Shown in pieces: positions 1 to 8,753 of a stretch of DNA of 64,000 nucleotides. Positions within the stretch are counted from its first letter, which is position 1, and the number at the start of each line of letters is the position of its first letter. A program made the position numbers and the translations under genes. Origin of the DNA: Streptomyces sp. NBC_00708 (GTDB taxonomy: Bacteria; Actinomycetota; Actinomycetes; Streptomycetales; Streptomycetaceae); the NCBI GenBank assembly GCA_036226585.1, contig CP108997.1:6882001-6946000 (forward strand), in the 5' to 3' direction. The notes under the pieces are model-generated. The model saw only the letters and a program-made list of their open reading frames with translations. It did no database searches and had not been told where the DNA came from.

Positions 1-567
1 CAGCGCCTCTTCGCGACCGGAATGACCCTCCAGAGCGCGCGCCGCTTCGTCGAGCATCCGGTGGCCAGGGAGCGCGTGGCCCAGGCCATCGACGACCTGG
101 ACACCACGATCAAGATCATCCGCTCGACCATCTTCGGCCTCCGCGAACACACGGAACCCGGTGCCGCCCCGCAGCTCAGAAGCCGCATCGCGAAGGCGGT
201 CGACGCGGCTGCCCCGACGCTCGGCTTCGCCCCGGCGCTGCGCATGGAGGGCCTGCTGGACACGGATGTGCCGACCGGGGCGGCCGATGAGGTGATCGCC
301 GTGGTCGGCGAGGCGCTCACCAACGTCGCCCGCCACGCACGGGCCCGCGGGGCGGAGGTGGCGGTCGTGGTGCGGGACGACGTCCTGACCGTGACGGTGA
401 GCGACGACGGCGTCGGCATGGGGGAGAACGGGGCGCGCAGCGGGCTGCGGAACCTCACCGAACGCGCCGAGCGGCTCGGCGGCGGACTGGACGCCCGCAC
501 CCGGCCCGCGCCGGAGTCGGGAACGCTGGTCACGTGGTGGGTTCCGCTGAGCACCGCGGACGAGTGA
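1..567 (+). CDS. Sensor histidine kinase, DevS/NarX-type (C-terminal part, 5' end outside window)
   Basis: The reading frame is open from base 1, so the annotated start lies upstream and only the last ~188 residues are present. The segment RLFATGMTLQ is the end of the DHp (HisKA_3-type) helix that follows the phospho-acceptor His in DevS/NarX-like kinases. The N-box EALTNVARHA, the G1 box DDGVGMG and the GLRNLTERAERLGG segment define a HATPase_c domain. The kinase would phosphorylate a LuxR-type response regulator. A regulator of that kind is encoded convergently 15 bp downstream, so it is the natural candidate partner, although the two are not an operon. The family is clear; the input signal cannot be read because the sensor domains are missing from the window. 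Confidence 0.9.
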   Translation, partial: QRLFATGMTLQSARRFVEHPVARERVAQAIDDLDTTIKIIRSTIFGLREHTEPGAAPQLRSRIAKAVDAAAPTLGFAPALRMEGLLDTDVPTGAADEVIAVVGEALTNVARHARARGAEVAVVVRDDVLTVTVSDDGVGMGENGARSGLRNLTERAERLGGGLDARTRPAPESGTLVTWWVPLSTADE

Positions 568-582
568 CGGCGGCGCCTGCGG

Positions 583-1269
583 CTATGCGCCCTCGGCGTC
601 GTGCTCGTGGACCTGCGCCGCGATGACCGCGGCCTGGACCCGGCGCTCGACACCCAGCTTGCCCAGGAGCCGTGAGATGTGGTTCTTGACCGTCTTCTCC
701 GACAGGTACAGCCGCTCGGCGATCTGCCGGTTGGTGAGTCCCTCACCGATGAGCTCCAGGACGGCGAGCTCCCGCTCGGAGAGCCCCGAAAGGCGCTCGT
801 CCTCCGGCGATTTCGGCGCCTCGGGGCTGCGCAGCGAACGCATCAGCCGGGCCGTGGTGGCCGGATCCAGCATCGACTGCCCCGTGGCGACCGTCCGGAT
901 CGCCGACACCAGATCGGACCCGTTGATCTGTTTGAGTACGTACCCGGCCGCGCCGGCCATGATCGCGTCGATCAGGGCGTCCTCGTCGTCGAACGAGGTC
1001 AGCATCAGACACGCCAGGTCCGGCATCGCGGACCGCAGCTCCCGGCACACGGCGATTCCGTCGCCGTCGGGCAGCCGTACGTCGAGCACCGCCACGTCCG
1101 GCCGGAGGGCGGGGCCCCTGGCCAGGGCCTGCTCGGCCGTCGCCGCCTCCCCGACGACCTCCATGTCGCGCTCGTCGTCGATCAGGTCGCGCAGGCCCCG
1201 GCGGACGACCTCGTGATCGTCCATGAGGAAGACCCGCGTCGGTGTCGCGGCTGCTGGTGGATCGCACAT
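583..1269 (-). CDS. DevR/NarL-family two-component response regulator
   Basis: A 228-residue protein has an N-terminal receiver domain (RVFLMDDHEVVRRG; phospho-acceptor Asp in VAVLDVRLPDGDG; Lys in GYVLKQ) and a C-terminal LuxR-type helix-turn-helix (LSERELAVLELIGEGLTNRQIA ... KTVKNH). I prefer the ATG at 1269, which has GAAGG five bases upstream and gives the usual short lead into the first beta strand. ATG 1296 and GTG 1308 are in-frame alternatives. It lies tail-to-tail with the histidine kinase fragment, which is the probable cognate sensor. DevR-like regulators in actinobacteria control redox and hypoxia genes; that role here is inferred from family only. Confidence 0.9.
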   Translation of the reverse strand: MCDPPAAATPTRVFLMDDHEVVRRGLRDLIDDERDMEVVGEAATAEQALARGPALRPDVAVLDVRLPDGDGIAVCRELRSAMPDLACLMLTSFDDEDALIDAIMAGAAGYVLKQINGSDLVSAIRTVATGQSMLDPATTARLMRSLRSPEAPKSPEDERLSGLSERELAVLELIGEGLTNRQIAERLYLSEKTVKNHISRLLGKLGVERRVQAAVIAAQVHEHDAEGA

Positions 1270-1447
1270 GGCGGCCTTCGCGTTCGGCGGACACATACCC
1301 GCCCCCACAGCGATTGTCCGTCATCCGGTGCCGTCGTGGGCACCCGGCAGCCGTCCGGGCCCGGCGGCACGGGGACGACCGTGGGGGCGGGCATGCGCCC
1401 CGCGACGACGGATCAGGCCCCCGTCACGGACGCGTACCCCCGAGCCG

Positions 1448-2464
1448 TCAGAAGGCCGCCGTCCGGTCCTCGCTGCGCGGATCGGTCACCCGGTGCCCGT
1501 CGTACAGGCCCGCGCGCACCGCTCGCCGCCACGGACGTGCGTACGCCACCGCCTCGGCGGCGGCCTCGGAGCCGTCGTCGAGGTCCGCGACGGCGACGGC
1601 CGGCGAGTCGCCCGCCGGGCACCGCGCGAGCCAGTCGCCGTCCGGGGCGACGATGCCGGACGGCGCCGCGGCACCCTGCCCGGCGGGTACCGCCAGGCTG
1701 ACCCAGTAGCCGTTGACCGCCGCGTGGCCCTGAGCCTGGGCGGCGGTGTTGCCCAGCGTGCCGCTCGTGGAGAACAGGACGCAGTCGGCATCCAGCCGCT
1801 CGTACTCGGCGAACAGCTCGGGATAGTGGATCTCCATGCCGAGCAGGCACCCGAACCGCGTCCCGTCCACCTCGAAGGTGACCGGCGAGCTGCCCGGCGC
1901 GTACATGTACGACCCCTTCGTCCTGGACAGCAGCCGCTCGTCGTACCGCGTGACGACCTGACCCCGGTCGGAGACGACGTAGAGACTGTTGTGCGGGCGG
2001 TTCGATCCGGTCAGACGGTGCGCCGACGCGATCACCGTCCACAGCCGCAGTTCGCGGGCCAGACCGGCGACCGCCTTCAGCTCCGACTGGAGCACCTCCC
2101 ACCGGCACCGGTCCCAGTCCGCCGGGCCGACCTCGTCGGGGCCGTCGGCGGACATGACCAGCTTGCCGGGGAAGCACAGCGCCCCCTCCGGGAAGTGCAC
2201 GATCCTCGCCCCCTGCCGGGCGGCCTCGCGCATCAGGGCCCGGACCTCGCGACCGCTCTCGCTCAGCGCCGCGGCGTCCCGGGGGTCGGTGCGTACATGC
2301 GTCTGCGCCACGGCGAGCCGCACGGTCCCGCGCTGCCGCGCCTCTTCCGGTGCGGCGTCCTCCGGCCGGGCCGAGCGGATGTTCCGCAGGGCGGCGGTAT
2401 AGGACTCACCGGTCCTGGCGGCGCGGGCGCGTACCTGGTTCTTGAAGTTCCTGTGGGCTGTCAT
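1448..2464 (-). CDS. Carbon-nitrogen hydrolase (nitrilase)-like protein lacking catalytic Lys and Cys
   Basis: A 338-residue protein whose residues 47-310 fit the nitrilase/CN-hydrolase fold: HFPEGAL holds the catalytic Glu (E93), and the CDxxFPELF-equivalent block is GMEIHYPELF. Aligned by eye on this block, the nucleophilic Cys of the family (C in CxEIHFPE) is Gly209. The catalytic Lys of the YDK motif is Glu176 (YDERLLS). Two of three triad residues are therefore replaced, so it is probably not an amidase and may be a binding or regulatory paralogue. Residues 5-30 form a short helix-rich motif (FKNQVRARAARTGESYTAA) of a kind seen at the N-termini of unrelated actinobacterial proteins. The ATG at 2464 is the only sensible start. 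The upstream 186 bp before the next gene hold nothing I recognise. Confidence 0.75.
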   Translation of the reverse strand: MTAHRNFKNQVRARAARTGESYTAALRNIRSARPEDAAPEEARQRGTVRLAVAQTHVRTDPRDAAALSESGREVRALMREAARQGARIVHFPEGALCFPGKLVMSADGPDEVGPADWDRCRWEVLQSELKAVAGLARELRLWTVIASAHRLTGSNRPHNSLYVVSDRGQVVTRYDERLLSRTKGSYMYAPGSSPVTFEVDGTRFGCLLGMEIHYPELFAEYERLDADCVLFSTSGTLGNTAAQAQGHAAVNGYWVSLAVPAGQGAAAPSGIVAPDGDWLARCPAGDSPAVAVADLDDGSEAAAEAVAYARPWRRAVRAGLYDGHRVTDPRSEDRTAAF

Positions 2465-2650
2465 CGCTGCCTTCCACGCCTTGAGCGACGGCTCCCCAGC
2501 GGCTTCGCCCGAGGCGCTCGGGCTGCACGGACGGCCTGAGACACCGGTCCCTTTGCCTCCGGTGGAAGACCGTGCTGGGGACGGTCGTCGGAGGTTGGGC
2601 GTAGGCCACGCAGTTGCTCATCCTGCCGTCGCCCGGGGGCTCCGTCAACA

Positions 2651-3928
2651 TCAGATGCGCAGCGCCCCGCGAAACGCCCCGTGGCCGGCGTCCGGCCGGG
2701 TGATCGCCAGCCAGCCGTGCCCGTGGAGGGCGGTGCCGGTGCCGACAGCGGTCGGGTCGACGGAGAGGGCGCAGGCCGCGGCGGTGGCGTCGGTCTCCGT
2801 GGTGGCGTGGGGGTCGTCGGCGTACTCCTCCTCGTCCTCGGGGTCGAAGTCGGGGTCGGCGCTGAAGGGGGTCTCCCAGTCCATGGGCTCGCCCTCCCAC
2901 TCGGGGTCCGCGTAGCGCCAGTACCTGCGACGCGGGACGCCGTCGACGGCGACCGCCCAGACCATCGAGTCGCTGTGGTCGTCCTGGTAGAAGAACTGCG
3001 CCTGGCCGCAGGCGGCGCTGAGGCGGTTGATGAGGTCGGTGGGGCTCCAGGTCATCCGTCTCAGCGGGGTGTCCGCGTAGATCAGCCGCCATCCGTCCAG
3101 TTCCGGGGTGACGAACACGCGGTAGGCCGTGTGCCGCGTGCCGTCGGGGTCCGTGATTTCCGTGGTGTCCGCCTCCATGGCGGAGAGGCCCATGGAGAGG
3201 GTGCAGGGGATGCGGTCGTGGAGCCCCATGGCCTCGAAGAGGCCTTCGTACGTGGCGCCCGGGACGGCGAGCCACCAGTGGTCGGGCAGCGGATCCGGGG
3301 TGTCCTGGGCCGTCTTGACGCGGATGAGCCGTTCCAGGGCGCGGCGGTCCCGCTCGTCCATCGCGCCCGCCCCGCCGATGAGGGCCAGCGCGGTGAGCGC
3401 GTGCCGTCGCAGGGGGGCCGGGCCGTCCCGGCGGATCGCGCGCAGCAGGGGTGCGGCTTCCGCACCGATGGCCCTGATGGTCTTCTCCGCCTGGTAACGG
3501 GTGTGGCTGTCCGCGTCGTTCAGGAACGGGATGACCTCGGGCACGGTGCCGGCGGCGGCCTCGCCGAGATTCTGCAGGCCCCACAGCGCCTGTCGCCGGA
3601 TCTCCTTCATGGGGTGGGACAGCGCTGCCGTGTACCCGGGTATGCACCGCTCGTCGAACCCGCGCAGCACATGGCCCAGTTCCCACCACTCGGGCACCTT
3701 GGCGGCGCGGGCGCGGGCCGCCACCGCCGCGTCGAACGCGGCGGGGCCTATGAGGCGCAGGGCGTCCCGCAGTCCCCACAGCGCGGGCCGGCTCACCGTG
3801 CCCAGCGCGGCGACGAGACCGGGCGCCGCGGCGGCGCCCGGCTCGGCCAGCCGCCGCACGATCCCGGACGTCGACTCCTTCTGCTTCGTGGCGAGTTCGA
3901 GCTCGGCGATCAACGCGGTCTGATCCAT
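2651..3928 (-). CDS. HEAT-repeat protein of unknown function
   Basis: A 425-residue protein starts at MDQTALIAELELATKQKE. Residues about 20-200 contain alpha-helical HEAT/PBS-lyase-type repeats (EIRRQALWGLQNLGEAAAGTVPEVIPFL; HTRYQAEKTIRAIGAEAAPLL; LRRHALTALALIGG). The C-terminal half has aromatic-rich strands and an acidic tail (FDPEDEEEYADD) and is not recognisable. There is no signal peptide or membrane segment, so it should be cytoplasmic. HEAT arrays usually mediate protein-protein contacts. It lies downstream of a frameshifted nucleotidyltransferase on the same strand, 58 bp apart. A specific function cannot be assigned. Confidence 0.75.
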   Translation of the reverse strand: MDQTALIAELELATKQKESTSGIVRRLAEPGAAAAPGLVAALGTVSRPALWGLRDALRLIGPAAFDAAVAARARAAKVPEWWELGHVLRGFDERCIPGYTAALSHPMKEIRRQALWGLQNLGEAAAGTVPEVIPFLNDADSHTRYQAEKTIRAIGAEAAPLLRAIRRDGPAPLRRHALTALALIGGAGAMDERDRRALERLIRVKTAQDTPDPLPDHWWLAVPGATYEGLFEAMGLHDRIPCTLSMGLSAMEADTTEITDPDGTRHTAYRVFVTPELDGWRLIYADTPLRRMTWSPTDLINRLSAACGQAQFFYQDDHSDSMVWAVAVDGVPRRRYWRYADPEWEGEPMDWETPFSADPDFDPEDEEEYADDPHATTETDATAAACALSVDPTAVGTGTALHGHGWLAITRPDAGHGAFRGALRI

Positions 3929-3986
3929 ACGACCGACGATATCCGAGGGGACCGACAACGCCGGCGGGGCGAAGGACAGGGCGCAC

Positions 3987-4470
3987 TCAGTCCGGGCGCC
4001 CCGGCGCGACCGCCCTGTCCACGGCGTCCAGGAGTGCCCACAGGGGGCCGTCGTCGACCTGTCCGGATACGCCGTGCCCGGCCAGGAGTTCGTGCAGGGC
4101 GTCCGCGTAGAAGCGGATCGCGGCGACGATCCCCGCCGGATCATACGGCGCCGGGGCGACCGCGAGCCGGGCCGGCCAGGACCAGCCGCACGGTGTACCG
4201 GCCGCCGTCGCCGTCGCGCCCGGCGGCGTACACCGGCGCGTGCCGCCCGGCGATCTCCCGGACCAGATCCTCGGCCACCGCGACCGGCTCGTCGGCCGTG
4301 AAGCGGACATCGAGATCCGACCACTGGTCCATCGCCTCCCAGGAGCCCGCCGCCGAACCGTGGACGCGCATCGCGTGGACGCGTCCGTCCCGGGCCGCGT
4401 AGCCGGCGAGCGCCGAGGCGAGCAGGGGCTGCCAGCCCATGGGCGGGACGACGTAGTTGGCTTCCGTCAT
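3987..4470 (-). pseudogene. Frameshifted nucleotidyltransferase-domain protein
   Basis: Two overlapping same-strand frames together look like one ~160-residue nucleotidyltransferase. The upstream frame (from 4470) gives MTEANYVVPPMGWQPL and the active-site block VHGSAAGSWEAMDQWSDLDV, which carries the G-S and D-x-D elements of the Pol-beta nucleotidyltransferase fold. It stops at 4141. The helical C-terminal part (YDPAGIVAAIRFYADALHELLAGHGV) is in a different frame that ends at 3987. The total length, 484 bases, is not a multiple of three. The shift lies near 4150-4180. This is either a true pseudogene or a sequencing indel. Related proteins include aminoglycoside nucleotidyltransferase-like and MNT-type antitoxin proteins; I cannot choose between them. 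Confidence 0.65.
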
Positions 4471-4599
4471 GCACCACAGACTGACAGCTGACGGGGCACC
4501 ATGATCCGTGGACGCGTCGGCCCCGACGATCTAGCGTCGGACGCGACAGCGACGGCGTCGCGGCCTGTGCGGCGCCGCACCGGAGAGCACGGGGAGACC

Positions 4600-5352
4600 A
4601 TGAGCAACGACATCGCGTCGACGGACGGCAGGGCGGGCGCCGCATCGCCCGTCACCTTCATCACCGGCGGTTCGAGCGGCATCGGGGCGGAAAGCGTGCG
4701 CCGGCTGCTCGCGCTCGGCCACCGGGTCGCCGCGACCGGGCGCAGCGCGAAGAAGCTCGCCGCGCTCCAGGAGGCGGCGGACGAGGCCGGGGCGGGGGAG
4801 CGGCTGCTCACCTTCGAGGGGGACGCGGCGGACTGGGAGCACGTGTCGGCGGCGGTCGAGGAGACGGTACGCGGATTCGGCCGGCTCGACCACGCCATCG
4901 CCAACGCCGGGTACTCGGCCGACGCGCATGTCGAGACCGGCGACCCGGAGAAGTGGCGCGGCATGGTGCTGACGAACGTGCTGGGCCCGGCTCTGCTGGT
5001 GCGGGCGGCACTCCCGGCACTCAAGGAGTCCCAGGGCCGCATCGTCCTCGTCGGCAGCGTGGCGGGGTTCAAGAACACGCCCGGCAACCTGTACTCGATG
5101 ACGAAGTTCGCGGTGACCGGCCTGGCGGAGAACGTCCGCATGCTGGCGACCGGGTACGGCGTCGGCACGACGCTGATCGCGCCCGGACGGGTGCTCACAC
5201 CCTTCTGGGACGAGCGCCCCGGCGGCGCGGCGGCGGCCGGTCCGATGATCTCCGCCGGGCAGCTGGTGGACACGCTGGTCTGGGCGATCTCCCAGCCGCG
5301 CGGCGTGGACGTCAACACCCTGGTGGTCCGGCCGATCGGCCAGGCGAACTGA
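4600..5352 (+). CDS. Short-chain dehydrogenase/reductase (SDR)
   Basis: A 250-residue classical SDR. The Rossmann nucleotide-binding motif TGGSSGIG lies near residues 18-25, NAG of the central strand in IANAGYSADA, and the catalytic YSMTK (YxxxK) near residue 165. It is an NAD(P)-dependent oxidoreductase of unknown substrate, cytoplasmic. The start at ATG 4600 is chosen because GGGGAGA lies just upstream. An in-frame ATG at 4501 would add 33 residues with no similarity to SDR N-termini. The gene is monocistronic, divergent from the broken nucleotidyltransferase upstream and 225 bp before the next gene. Confidence 0.88.
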   Translation: MSNDIASTDGRAGAASPVTFITGGSSGIGAESVRRLLALGHRVAATGRSAKKLAALQEAADEAGAGERLLTFEGDAADWEHVSAAVEETVRGFGRLDHAIANAGYSADAHVETGDPEKWRGMVLTNVLGPALLVRAALPALKESQGRIVLVGSVAGFKNTPGNLYSMTKFAVTGLAENVRMLATGYGVGTTLIAPGRVLTPFWDERPGGAAAAGPMISAGQLVDTLVWAISQPRGVDVNTLVVRPIGQAN

Positions 5353-5577
5353 GGCGCCGGCCGCCGGGGCGGTGCCCGGCCGCCCCTCCCGGCGGTGGGG
5401 TCCCGGTTCATTCCAACGGAAGTTCCGGAGATGCGCGGGCGGCCCACTCGGGCAGGATCGGCGGGGGAGAGACGAGTCGCCGCCGAGCCGGCCCCGGCCC
5501 TCCGCTCCGCCGACGGCGGACAACGACGACCGGCAGGCCGTGCGGACCGGCGACCGCCTCATGAAGGAGGTCACGCG

Positions 5578-6825
5578 ATGACGGATCCCATGCCGCGGTT
5601 CGCACGGATAGCCCTGGTGTCCGCCCACCCCGGCCCGCTCGCCGGACCGGGCGGTCCCGACGCGGGCGGACCGCACGGATACGTGGCCCAGCTGGCCGGA
5701 TGCCTGGCACGCCGGGGACACGACGTCACGGTCTACACCCGACGCGACCGGCCCGACCGGCCGACACTGGTGCGCAACGAGTCGGGCGTGAAGATCGTCC
5801 ACGTGCCGGCGGGCCCGCCCGTCTCCGTACCGAGGGGCGAACTGCTGGCGTGGATGGCGGAGTTCGGCGCGTATCTGGCCCGGCTCTGGAGGCTCAACCG
5901 CCCCGATGTCGTGCACGCGCACTCCTGGATGTCCGGCGTGGCCGCCCTCACCGGGGCCAGGGACGCCGCAGTACCCGTCGTCCAGACCTACCACGGCCTC
6001 GGAACGGTGGAGAAGCGCTCCCGGGGAGGCGCGGACACCGACCCGCCCGAGCGCGTCGACATCGAGACCCGGATCGGCCGTGAGGCCCACCGCTCCGTCG
6101 CGACCTGCGCGGACGAGCTGAACGAGCTGACCGCCATGGGCGTCCCCCGCGCCAGGATCAGCGTCGTCCCGTGTGGCGTCGACACCGCGCACTTCGCCCC
6201 GGTGCCCCTCGCCGACCGCCCGCCGGGCGCTCCGTACCGGCTGCTCGCCGTCGGCGGGCTCGACCGCCGCGAGGGGCTCGACCGTGCCCTGGCGGCCCTC
6301 GCCGGCGTCCCCGACGCGGAGCTGCTCGTCGCCGGGGGGCCGGCGGCCCCCGTCCTGTACACGGATCCGGACGCCGAGCGGCTGCGCAAGGCCGCCTCCG
6401 AACACGGAGTGGCCGAACGGTTCCGGCTGCTCGGCCGCGTACCGCGAAGCCTGATGCCCCACCTCATGTCCACCGCGGATCTGCTCCTGTCCCTGCCCCG
6501 CCACGAGCCGTCCGCCGTCGTCGCGGCCGAGGCGATGGCCTGCGGCGTCCCGGTGGTGGCCACGGCCGTCGGCGGGCAGCTGGACACCGTCGTCGACGGC
6601 GTGACCGGGACACTCGTGCCGCCCGTCGACGACGGGGGCCACGACCTCGCCGCGACGATCCGCGGCCTGCTCGACGACCCCGTCCGGCGCGCCCGTTACG
6701 GAGCCGCCGGCCGGGCACACGCGCTGGCACGGTTCTCGTGGGACGAGGTGACGGACGCGATCTCGCTCGTGTACGCGGAACTGATCCCGGCCGCCCGGCC
6801 CCGGGAGACGGCTCGCGGGGTCTGA
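5578..6825 (+). CDS. GT4-family glycosyltransferase
   Basis: A 415-residue GT-B fold protein. The N-terminal domain has GGPHGYVAQLAGCLARRGHDVTVYTR and DVVHAHSWMSG. The C-terminal donor domain has LLAVGGLDRREGLDRAL and the EX7E-type block HEPSAVVAAEAMACGVPVVAT. These features match GT4 transferases such as MshA-like and sucrose/trehalose-type enzymes that transfer a sugar from an activated donor; acceptor unknown. AAGGAGG six bases before ATG 5578 fixes the start. There is no signal peptide, so it is cytoplasmic or membrane-peripheral. It converges on the sigma-factor gene with a hairpin between them. Confidence 0.87.
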   Translation: MTDPMPRFARIALVSAHPGPLAGPGGPDAGGPHGYVAQLAGCLARRGHDVTVYTRRDRPDRPTLVRNESGVKIVHVPAGPPVSVPRGELLAWMAEFGAYLARLWRLNRPDVVHAHSWMSGVAALTGARDAAVPVVQTYHGLGTVEKRSRGGADTDPPERVDIETRIGREAHRSVATCADELNELTAMGVPRARISVVPCGVDTAHFAPVPLADRPPGAPYRLLAVGGLDRREGLDRALAALAGVPDAELLVAGGPAAPVLYTDPDAERLRKAASEHGVAERFRLLGRVPRSLMPHLMSTADLLLSLPRHEPSAVVAAEAMACGVPVVATAVGGQLDTVVDGVTGTLVPPVDDGGHDLAATIRGLLDDPVRRARYGAAGRAHALARFSWDEVTDAISLVYAELIPAARPRETARGV

Positions 6826-6827
6826 CC

Positions 6828-6849
6828 GCCGGTGCCGCGACGCACCGGC
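6828..6849. terminator. Bidirectional hairpin between converging genes
   Basis: GCCGGTGC, a 6-base loop, then GCACCGGC: a perfect 8-bp GC stem sitting in the 29-bp gap between the glycosyltransferase (+) and the sigma factor (-). No U-run follows, as is usual for Streptomyces terminators. Confidence 0.5.
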
Positions 6850-6854
6850 CGACG

Positions 6855-7661
6855 CTACGCCGGGCTGCCCGCCTCCTGGAGCGCCTGCCTGCGCACCTGC
6901 TCGCAGCACTGGGCGATCAGCCGGGAGACGTGCATCTGCGAGAGGCCGAGCGTCGCGGCGATCCGGTCCTGCGTCATGTCGCGGAAGAACCGCAGATAGA
7001 GAATGGTGCGCTCGCGTTCCGGCAGGCTGCGCAGCCCCGGCTTGACGGCCTCGCGGTCGACGGCCACGTCCAGTGCGTGGTCGCACAGCCCCAGGGTGTC
7101 GGCGAGGCAGGAACCGTCGCCGGCGGCCCTCGGCAGCTCGGCGTCCAGCGACAGGGTGCGGTAGCTGTCCAGGGCCTCCAGACCGGCCCTGACGTCCTCG
7201 ACGCACAGCCCCGTCGCGGCCGCGATCTCCGCCTCGGCCGGCAGCCGTCCGCCCAGTGTCTGGGCCAGGTCGCGACGGGCCACCCGCACCTGGTTGCGCA
7301 GATCCTGCACCCGGCGGGGCACATGGACGTCCCAGGTGTGGTCGCGGAAATGCCGCTTGAGCTCGCCGACCACGGTGGGTATTGCGTACGTCTCGAAGGC
7401 CTTGCCGCGCGCCGGGTCGTAGCGGTCCACCGCCTTGACGAGGCCGATGGCGGCCACCTGGCGCAGATCGTCCAGGGGCTCCCCCCGGTCACGGAAGCGC
7501 GAGGCCAGGCGGTGGGCCATGGGGAGCCACGCGCAGACCGTCGCGCGGCGCAGCTCGTCCCGCTCGGGACCCTCGGGAAGGGCCCGGAGCCGTGCGAAGG
7601 CCGCCGCTTCCGGCGGCAGGTCCTGACGTCGTCCGGGCGCTGTCTGTCGGGCACCGGCCAT
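6855..7661 (-). CDS. RNA polymerase sigma factor, SigB/SigF/SigG subfamily
   Basis: A 268-residue sigma factor of the stress/sporulation group. Region 2 is DLRQVAAIGLVKAVDRYDPARGKAF followed by FETYAIPTVVGELKRHFRD; region 3 is LGGRLPAEAEIAAATGL; region 4 is MTQDRIAATLGLSQMHVSRL. Start ATG 7661 has GAGGGAG eight bases upstream; longer in-frame extensions are not conserved-looking. Streptomyces carry about nine such paralogues (SigB, F, G, H, I, K, L, M, N), so I do not name this one. No anti-sigma or anti-anti-sigma gene is adjacent. A SigB-type promoter lies about 115 bp upstream, suggesting autoregulation or control by a sister sigma factor. Confidence 0.92.
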   Translation of the reverse strand: MAGARQTAPGRRQDLPPEAAAFARLRALPEGPERDELRRATVCAWLPMAHRLASRFRDRGEPLDDLRQVAAIGLVKAVDRYDPARGKAFETYAIPTVVGELKRHFRDHTWDVHVPRRVQDLRNQVRVARRDLAQTLGGRLPAEAEIAAATGLCVEDVRAGLEALDSYRTLSLDAELPRAAGDGSCLADTLGLCDHALDVAVDREAVKPGLRSLPERERTILYLRFFRDMTQDRIAATLGLSQMHVSRLIAQCCEQVRRQALQEAGSPA

Positions 7662-7776
7662 GGTGTTCACTCCCTCGGCGTCGCCTGTCGGTCCACCGCG
7701 GGAGCCTGAACCGGACAGGCGCCACCCGGAGCAGAGCTCCCACGGGCGCGCCTCATGTCCGAAGCACGCCAGGCCC

Positions 7777-7801
7777 ATTCCCGTCCCGGATCGCCTCAAA
7801 C
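7777..7801 (-). promoter_or_regulatory. SigB-type promoter of the sigma-factor gene
   Basis: Reading the minus strand, GTTTGA, 13 bases, then GGGAAT. This matches the B. subtilis/Streptomyces SigB pattern (GTTT-N15-GGGWA). It lies 115 bp before the sigma-factor ATG in a gap with no other gene on that strand. Confidence 0.65.
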
Positions 7802-7829
7802 ATGCGTACGACTCCGAACCGCGGTCCGG

Positions 7830-8594
7830 TCAGCGGTCGGAGACGGTGAACAGCGCGCCCTCCGGATCGCCGATCACGAACGCGGTCCCCGGCAGCCCGT
7901 CCACGGGCGTCGCCTCGCCGCCGGCGTCCACGGCGGCCTCGGCGGTCCGCCGGCTGTCGGCCACCAGGAAGTCGACGATCCAGCGCGCCCGGACCCGGGG
8001 GTCCGGATCGTTCTCCACCCCTCCGCCGCGCAGCGTCACCACGGTGTGGCCGCCCGCCCGCACCAGGACCCGGTCCTCCGCGTAGTCGACGGAGCACCGG
8101 CTGTGCGGCCGGGTCCAGCCGAAGACCTCCGCGTAGAAGATGGCCGCCTCGAAGGCGTGGCGCGACTGGAGGTCCACGCGCGCCGGTGCGCGCGGCCCGT
8201 CGGACCAGACGGGCGCCGGGCCCTCCCAGAAGCCGAAGGCCGCCCCCTCCCGGTCGGCCGCGATCGCCGCGCGGCCCCCGCCCAGCGGCAGCGGGCCCAC
8301 GGCGAGCGTGGCGCCGCGCTCCCTGATCCGGTCGGCCGTCGCATCCGCGTCCGGCACGGCGAAATAGGGGATCCAGGCCGGCGGAGGGCCGTCGGTGCCC
8401 TGGCACCAGCCGAGGCCGGCGACCGCCCTCCCGTGGGCGCGGGCGAGGACGAAGCCGTCACCGAGCGTGCTGTCGTGGAACTCCCAGCCCATGACCCGCT
8501 CGTAGAAGGGCTGCGCGATCCGCAGGTCGCGGGCCGTCAGGCTCACCCAGCAGGGCGCACCCGCCACGGGCGTCTTCCAGTCGAGGCTAGGCAT
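7830..8594 (-). CDS. Two-domain VOC (glyoxalase/extradiol dioxygenase-fold) protein
   Basis: A 254-residue protein with two vicinal-oxygen-chelate domains: residues ~12-125 (PCWVSLTARDLRIAQPFYERVMGWEF ... AAFGFWEGP) and ~135-250 (ARVDLQSRHAFEAAIFYAEVFGW ... GDPEGALFTVSDR). Such proteins are often annotated as hydroxylases or lactoylglutathione-lyase-like; the reaction cannot be inferred. ATG 8594 has GAAGGAG seven bases upstream. The gene sits upstream of the sigma factor on the same strand, but the 168-bp gap contains a promoter, so the two are probably separate transcripts. Confidence 0.85.
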   Translation of the reverse strand: MPSLDWKTPVAGAPCWVSLTARDLRIAQPFYERVMGWEFHDSTLGDGFVLARAHGRAVAGLGWCQGTDGPPPAWIPYFAVPDADATADRIRERGATLAVGPLPLGGGRAAIAADREGAAFGFWEGPAPVWSDGPRAPARVDLQSRHAFEAAIFYAEVFGWTRPHSRCSVDYAEDRVLVRAGGHTVVTLRGGGVENDPDPRVRARWIVDFLVADSRRTAEAAVDAGGEATPVDGLPGTAFVIGDPEGALFTVSDR

Positions 8595-8753
8595 GCGGCG
8601 CTCCTTCGCCGGGGTCCCTCTTGCACGATGCGCCCCCGCCAGGGGCTGCGCATGCGCCCGTCGCGTCGTCGGCGCCCGATTCCGCACCGGGCCCGCGTGC
8701 GGCGGGGCCCGCCCGTGCGGGAAAGCGGCGGGAGCCGGCCCGCCGCCGCGTGG

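Noticed and set aside
2406..2650. Small frame between the nitrilase-like and HEAT-repeat genes (from an ATG near 2621)
   Set aside because: No ribosome site, no recognisable composition or family, and it runs into the next gene out of frame.
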